A stretch of 20,861 nt of DNA from CANHVK01 sp046304235 (GTDB lineage: Bacteria > Bacteroidota > Bacteroidia > Flavobacteriales_D > Crocinitomicaceae): the NCBI GenBank assembly GCA_046304235.1, contig JBKCEW010000178.1:1-20861 (forward strand), written 5' to 3'. The position numbers and the translations under genes were made by a program. Positions 17,142 through 20,861 of this stretch are shown here, piece after piece (position 1 is the stretch's first letter; each line of letters begins with the position of its first letter). The notes below the pieces were generated by a model. The model did no database searches, was not told where the DNA came from, and was given only the letters and a program-made list of their open reading frames with translations.

Positions 17142-18095
17142 ATGAAAAATAAACTTACAACTTTACTTAACATACAATATCCTATTATTCAAGCTGGAAT
17201 GATTTGGTGTTCTGGATGGGAATTAGCTTCTTCCGTTTCAAATGCGGGAGGATTAGGAATACTTGGTGCAGGTTCGATGTATCCTGAAGTGTTAGATGCG
17301 CAAATTCAAAAATGCAAAGAAAATACTTCCAATCCTTTTGGTGTAAATCTACCACTACTTTACCCTGACATCGACAAACATATTGAAACAATAATTAAAC
17401 ACAAAGTTCCTGTTGTTATAACCTCTGCTGGTAATCCTAAAATATGGACCTCCAAACTTAAATCTGAAGGAATCATTGTATTACACGTAGTTTCCAGTTT
17501 GAGATTTGCATTGAAAGCTCAAGAGGCAGGGGTTGATGGTGTAATTGCTGAAGGATTTGAAGCTGGAGGTCATAATGGTAAAGATGAAACGACTACTTTG
17601 TGCTTGATTCCTAAAGTTGCTAAAGAAATTCAAGTTCCACTTGTTGCTGCAGGAGGAATTGCAACAGGAAGAGCGATGTTAGCCGTAATGAACTTAGGTG
17701 CTGATGGTGTTCAAATTGGAAGTCGTTTTATTGCTTCTACAGAATCTAGTGCTCACGAATCTTTTAAAAATTCAGTTCTCAATACTGATGAAGGAGGTAC
17801 AATGTTAACATTGAAAGAACTTACTCCAGTAAGATTAATCAAAAATGCATTTTATCAAAAATTAGAAAAAGCCTACGAAGATGAGGCAACTCCAGAGCAA
17901 TTAACAAATCTGTTAGGAAGAGGTCGAGCAAAAAAAGGAATGTTTGAAGGAGATTTGGTTGATGGTGAATTAGAAGTTGGACAAGTAGCAAGTTTAATAG
18001 ATGAAATAAAACCAGCTTCTGAAATAATAACCGAAATCATTACTGAATTTAAATCAGCTATTAACGAACAAAATACAGAAAAATTTAATTTTTAA
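17142..18095 (+). CDS. FMN-dependent oxidoreductase of the nitronate monooxygenase / FabK family
   Basis: A TIM-barrel flavoprotein that may oxidise alkyl nitronates or act as enoyl-ACP reductase II. From the ATG at 17142 it has 317 residues. The N-terminus reads LLNIQYPIIQAGM, the first strand of the barrel. The FMN and active-site signature EGFEAGGHNG carries the conserved His (residue 144). Phosphate-binding loops are AAGGIATGRAM and GADGVQIGSRF. Alternative starts exist at 17127 (ATG) and 17124 (TTG), adding five or six residues; I prefer 17142 because family members begin right at this MKNKLTxLL-type sequence. The stop overlaps the next gene's start by one base (TAATG), implying translational coupling with the M16 peptidase. 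Nitronate monooxygenase and FabK cannot be told apart here. Confidence 0.88.
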   Translation: MKNKLTTLLNIQYPIIQAGMIWCSGWELASSVSNAGGLGILGAGSMYPEVLDAQIQKCKENTSNPFGVNLPLLYPDIDKHIETIIKHKVPVVITSAGNPKIWTSKLKSEGIIVLHVVSSLRFALKAQEAGVDGVIAEGFEAGGHNGKDETTTLCLIPKVAKEIQVPLVAAGGIATGRAMLAVMNLGADGVQIGSRFIASTESSAHESFKNSVLNTDEGGTMLTLKELTPVRLIKNAFYQKLEKAYEDEATPEQLTNLLGRGRAKKGMFEGDLVDGELEVGQVASLIDEIKPASEIITEIITEFKSAINEQNTEKFNF

Positions 18096-19330
18096 TGGTA
18101 CAATTTGAACGATTTACGTTAACAAACGGATTACGTGTTATTTTTCATAAAGACACTACTACCCCATTGGCTGTTGTCAATACTTTATATGATGTAGGTG
18201 CAAGAGATGAACATCCAGATAAAACAGGATTTGCACATTTATTTGAGCATTTAATGTTTGGTGGCTCAATCAACATACCTGATTTCGATACCCCTTTACA
18301 ATTAGCAGGAGGAGAAAGCAATGCATTTACCTCAAATGATATCACTAATTATTATGATATTGTACCTGGTGTAAATTTAGAAACTGCTCTATGGCTAGAA
18401 TCTGACAGAATGTTGTCCTTGGCTTTTACTCCAAAAAGTTTAGAAACACAACGAAATGTAGTAATGGAGGAATTCAAACAACGATATTTGAATCAACCTT
18501 ATGGAGATGTATGGTTAGAATTAAGGCCATTAGCTTATGTATCACATCCCTATCAGTGGGCTACTATCGGAAAAGAATTAAAGCATATTGAAGATGCAAC
18601 GATGGAGGATGTAAAAGACTTTTTTTCAAAATTTTACAACCCATCTAATGCCATACTTTGTATTGCTGGAAACTTTGAATTAGAATATATTAAGCAAGTA
18701 GTAGAAAAATGGTTTGGAGATATTCCTGAAGGAATTAAACCTGCTCGTATTCTTCCTAAAGAACCAAAACAAGAAATACTACGCGAAAAAATAATTGAAA
18801 GAAAAGTACCGTCGGATGCAATCTATTTTGCATTTAAAATGCCAGAACGAAAATCGTTTGAATACTATGCTGCTGATATATTATCTGATGCAATAGGAAG
18901 AGATAAATCCTCCAGATTATACGTCAGACTTCAAAAAGAATTGAAATTAGTAACCGATATTTTTGCCTATATAACTGGTTCAATAGATGAGGGTTTATTA
19001 ATAATTGAAGCAAAATTATCAGACAGTAAAACCTTTTTAGAAGTAGAAGAAGCTGTTTGGAATGTTTTGAATGAAATAAAATCTGAAATTATTTCAAACA
19101 AAGAATTAAAACGTTTAAAAAATAAGATTAATACAGCTAAAGCATTTCAGGAACAAGGAATGCTAAATAGAGCAATGAATTTATCCTTTTTTGAATTACT
19201 TGGGGATGCAAATGGTGTAAATGAAGAACAAAAAATCATTGACCAAATTAATGAAAATCAGATCCACACAATGGCAAATCAGATTTTAAACCCACAAAAT
19301 TGTTCTATATTAAAAGTTAAAGCTATTTAA
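18095..19330 (+). CDS. M16 family metallopeptidase, catalytic (zinc-binding) subunit
   Basis: A 411-residue insulinase-family (M16B-like) peptidase. The inverted zinc motif HLFEH is at 48-52, with the third ligand expected at E125 or E126 (VVMEEF), 77-78 residues on, as the family requires. There is no signal peptide, so a cytoplasmic location is likely. The C-terminal half lacks the substrate-binding Arg-Tyr pair: the matching block reads LQKELKLVT, with Q280 and T287 where Arg and Tyr are expected. The next gene supplies that pair, so the two products probably form a heterodimer like mitochondrial processing peptidase and known bacterial M16B pairs. The start overlaps the previous stop by one base. 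Confidence 0.93.
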   Translation: MVQFERFTLTNGLRVIFHKDTTTPLAVVNTLYDVGARDEHPDKTGFAHLFEHLMFGGSINIPDFDTPLQLAGGESNAFTSNDITNYYDIVPGVNLETALWLESDRMLSLAFTPKSLETQRNVVMEEFKQRYLNQPYGDVWLELRPLAYVSHPYQWATIGKELKHIEDATMEDVKDFFSKFYNPSNAILCIAGNFELEYIKQVVEKWFGDIPEGIKPARILPKEPKQEILREKIIERKVPSDAIYFAFKMPERKSFEYYAADILSDAIGRDKSSRLYVRLQKELKLVTDIFAYITGSIDEGLLIIEAKLSDSKTFLEVEEAVWNVLNEIKSEIISNKELKRLKNKINTAKAFQEQGMLNRAMNLSFFELLGDANGVNEEQKIIDQINENQIHTMANQILNPQNCSILKVKAI

Positions 19331-19331
19331 A

Positions 19332-20597
19332 ATGATAAACAGAATTCAAGCTCCAACGTTAAAAGAAATTGAAAAAATCAATTTTGTTTATCCTACTATT
19401 AAAAAACTAGGAAGCGATGCAGAATTAGTATGGATGAAAGAGGTTGCTGATGAAACGGTTCGTATTGAATTACATTTTAATGCAGGAACGATACATTCAG
19501 AAAACAAGGTTGCTTCAATAACAAACGGATTATTATTATCAGGTACATCGAAAAAAAACAGCATACAAATTCAAGAAGAAATTAATGAATTAGGCGTTTT
19601 TACTGACTTTGAAACAAATCAAGAGTCGTCGGTTGTTGCTATATATTGTTTAAGGGAAAACGCTACGGATGCAGTACGATTATTATGTGAAGCGATTCGT
19701 GATTGCCAATTTCCCGAAGATGAAATTCAAGATTTAATACGTGAACGCAAGCAACAATATTTAATTTCTTCAGAAAAAGTAAGTTTTTTGGCTAGAAGAG
19801 AATTTCAACAAAAAATGTACTCAAATTCTGAAAGATATTCTAGGCAATTAACAATAAATGAATTTGATGAAATAACAAGAGAACAAATTGTCTCTTTTTA
19901 TAGTGAGTATTATTTAAAAGGATTACGAAAAATTGTAGTTGTTGGGAACTTAAATGAAGAACAAATAAACATTTTAATAGATGAGACATCTTCTTGGTGT
20001 AATACAAAAAATACAGACTTCGAGGGTAATTTTAAAAATAAAACGGGTCATTTTCACATTGAAAAGGAAGGAGCAGTTCAAACAGCTATTCGCATAGGTA
20101 TGCCACTTTTCAATAAATCTAACAAAGAATTTATTGATTTTCAGATCTTACAAACAATTTTAGGAGATTATTTCGGAAGTAGATTAATGTCTAACATTCG
20201 AGAAGACAAAGGATATACTTATGGAATCGGCTCTGCTATTTTAGAATCATATTTGGCCGGTTCTTTTATAATCGCAACAGAAGTAGGAAGCGAATTTGTA
20301 AATGACACACTAAACGAAATAAAAAAAGAAATTGAACGTTTATCAAATGAAATTATTCCTGAAGATGAATTAAATTTAGTTAGAAACTACCTGTTAGGAC
20401 AACTACTTAAAAGTGCTGACGGCCCTAATTCACTCATGGATTTATATTTAGGAGTTGATATGCATGGCTTAAATTTAGATTATTACAACGACGTCATTTA
20501 TAGAATAAATACTATCTCTAGTGAAGAATTAAAAAAATTAGCTAAAAAGTATCTTAAATGGAACAATCTTAGTATAATTAATGCAGGTAAAAAATAA
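19332..20597 (+). CDS. M16 family peptidase homologue, non-catalytic substrate-binding subunit
   Basis: A 421-residue M16 homologue whose zinc site is gone: the position of HxxEH reads roughly ITNGLLLSGT (63-72). It keeps the C-terminal substrate-binding pair R290 and Y297 in NIREDKGYTYG, exactly seven residues apart as in the family. This complements the preceding gene, one base away, which has the zinc site but not the Arg-Tyr pair. The active protease is therefore expected to be a 1:1 heterodimer with a shared chamber. No signal peptide is visible. Substrates are unknown; M16 pairs cleave peptides and small unfolded proteins. Three bases separate it from the next, secreted-protein gene, so that gene may be cotranscribed. 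Confidence 0.92.
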   Translation: MINRIQAPTLKEIEKINFVYPTIKKLGSDAELVWMKEVADETVRIELHFNAGTIHSENKVASITNGLLLSGTSKKNSIQIQEEINELGVFTDFETNQESSVVAIYCLRENATDAVRLLCEAIRDCQFPEDEIQDLIRERKQQYLISSEKVSFLARREFQQKMYSNSERYSRQLTINEFDEITREQIVSFYSEYYLKGLRKIVVVGNLNEEQINILIDETSSWCNTKNTDFEGNFKNKTGHFHIEKEGAVQTAIRIGMPLFNKSNKEFIDFQILQTILGDYFGSRLMSNIREDKGYTYGIGSAILESYLAGSFIIATEVGSEFVNDTLNEIKKEIERLSNEIIPEDELNLVRNYLLGQLLKSADGPNSLMDLYLGVDMHGLNLDYYNDVIYRINTISSEELKKLAKKYLKWNNLSIINAGKK

Positions 20598-20600
20598 TAA

Positions 20601-20861
20601 ATGAATCGCTTTTTTGTTATATTCTTATTTATTTCAATATTATTTAAAGTTAATTCTCAAGAGACAAAAAAAAGGTGTGGAATAGACTTCCCCAAAAGTG
20701 TTTGTGTCAGCGAAGAGTTAAATGGAGAAATTACATTAAATTGGCGTAAACCAAAAGATAGTCTTGGACTCTTTCTCAAATACGAATTATTTTCAATTGA
20801 ATCTCCATTTGTACCTATAATCTCAATAAATAATATTTCAAACACTACTACAACGATTCCA
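20601..20861 (+). CDS. Secreted protein with probable FN3-like domain, truncated by the window edge
   Basis: An open frame of 87 codons from ATG at 20601 to the last base, with no stop. The first 20 residues are a clear signal peptide: MNRFF, then the hydrophobic VIFLFISILF, then a VNSQ cleavage site. Cys26 and Cys35 follow, then GEITLNW (42-48) and a LKYELFSIE strand, the start of a fibronectin type III-like fold. Secreted FN3 proteins in this phylum often end in a T9SS sorting domain, so this may be a second T9SS cargo protein, but its C-terminus is outside the window. It starts three bases after the M16 subunit stop, suggesting cotranscription. Confidence 0.8.
   Translation, partial: MNRFFVIFLFISILFKVNSQETKKRCGIDFPKSVCVSEELNGEITLNWRKPKDSLGLFLKYELFSIESPFVPIISINNISNTTTTIP

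Noticed and set aside
20657..20845. Minus-strand open frame of 62 codons at the right edge
   Set aside because: It lies fully opposite the signal-peptide-bearing plus-strand gene at 20601 and has no recognisable features.
1..20861. CRISPR array, insertion sequence, prophage, tRNA or rRNA
   Set aside because: No regularly spaced identical repeats, transposase motifs, phage genes or tRNA-like folds were found anywhere in the window.

Overview
The window looks like chromosomal DNA from an AT-rich member of the Bacteroidota, most likely Flavobacteriales. Three things point there. A 2038-residue secreted protein ends in a type IX secretion (gliding-motility-associated, type B) sorting domain. Promoter-like sites fit the Bacteroidetes TTG / TAnnTTTG pattern. 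Clear Shine-Dalgarno sites are absent. Finer placement is not possible from the sequence alone.

Layout, left to right. Positions 1-130 hold two tandem minus-strand promoter-like elements firing out of the window. pfkA (238-1212, minus) follows. A strong terminator at 1246-1274 ends a compact four-gene minus-strand operon (1277-5644), transcribed in this order: a conserved protein of unknown function, a WYL-domain regulator, a PaaG-like isomerase/hydratase and a PaaH-like 3-hydroxyacyl-CoA dehydrogenase. A promoter-like element at 5664-5697 suggests that the first of these genes starts at 5644 and not at the longer upstream start. Next are an AddA/RecB-like helicase-nuclease (5701-8835, minus), a terminator (8862-8890), and the giant T9SS cargo protein (8911-15027, minus) built from Ig-like, FN3-like and PKD-like modules. 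The menaquinone pair menC-menA (15121-17048, minus) lies upstream of it. From about 17124 transcription turns to the plus strand: an FMN-dependent FabK/nitronate-monooxygenase-like oxidoreductase, two M16-family peptidase subunits, and the first 87 codons of a secreted, probably FN3-containing protein that runs off the right edge.

Together these are glycolysis (PfkA), CoA-ester beta-oxidation chemistry possibly linked to phenylacetate degradation, DNA repair, respiratory quinone synthesis, an M16B heterodimeric protease and the T9SS surface proteome. No phage, transposon, CRISPR array, tRNA or rRNA gene is visible inside the window. I do not see a clearly new defence or mobile system. The best leads are the WYL / unknown-protein / PaaG / PaaH operon, the split active site of the M16 pair, the FN3-Ig supermodules of the adhesin-like protein, and the tandem promoters pointing at an unseen gene to the left.
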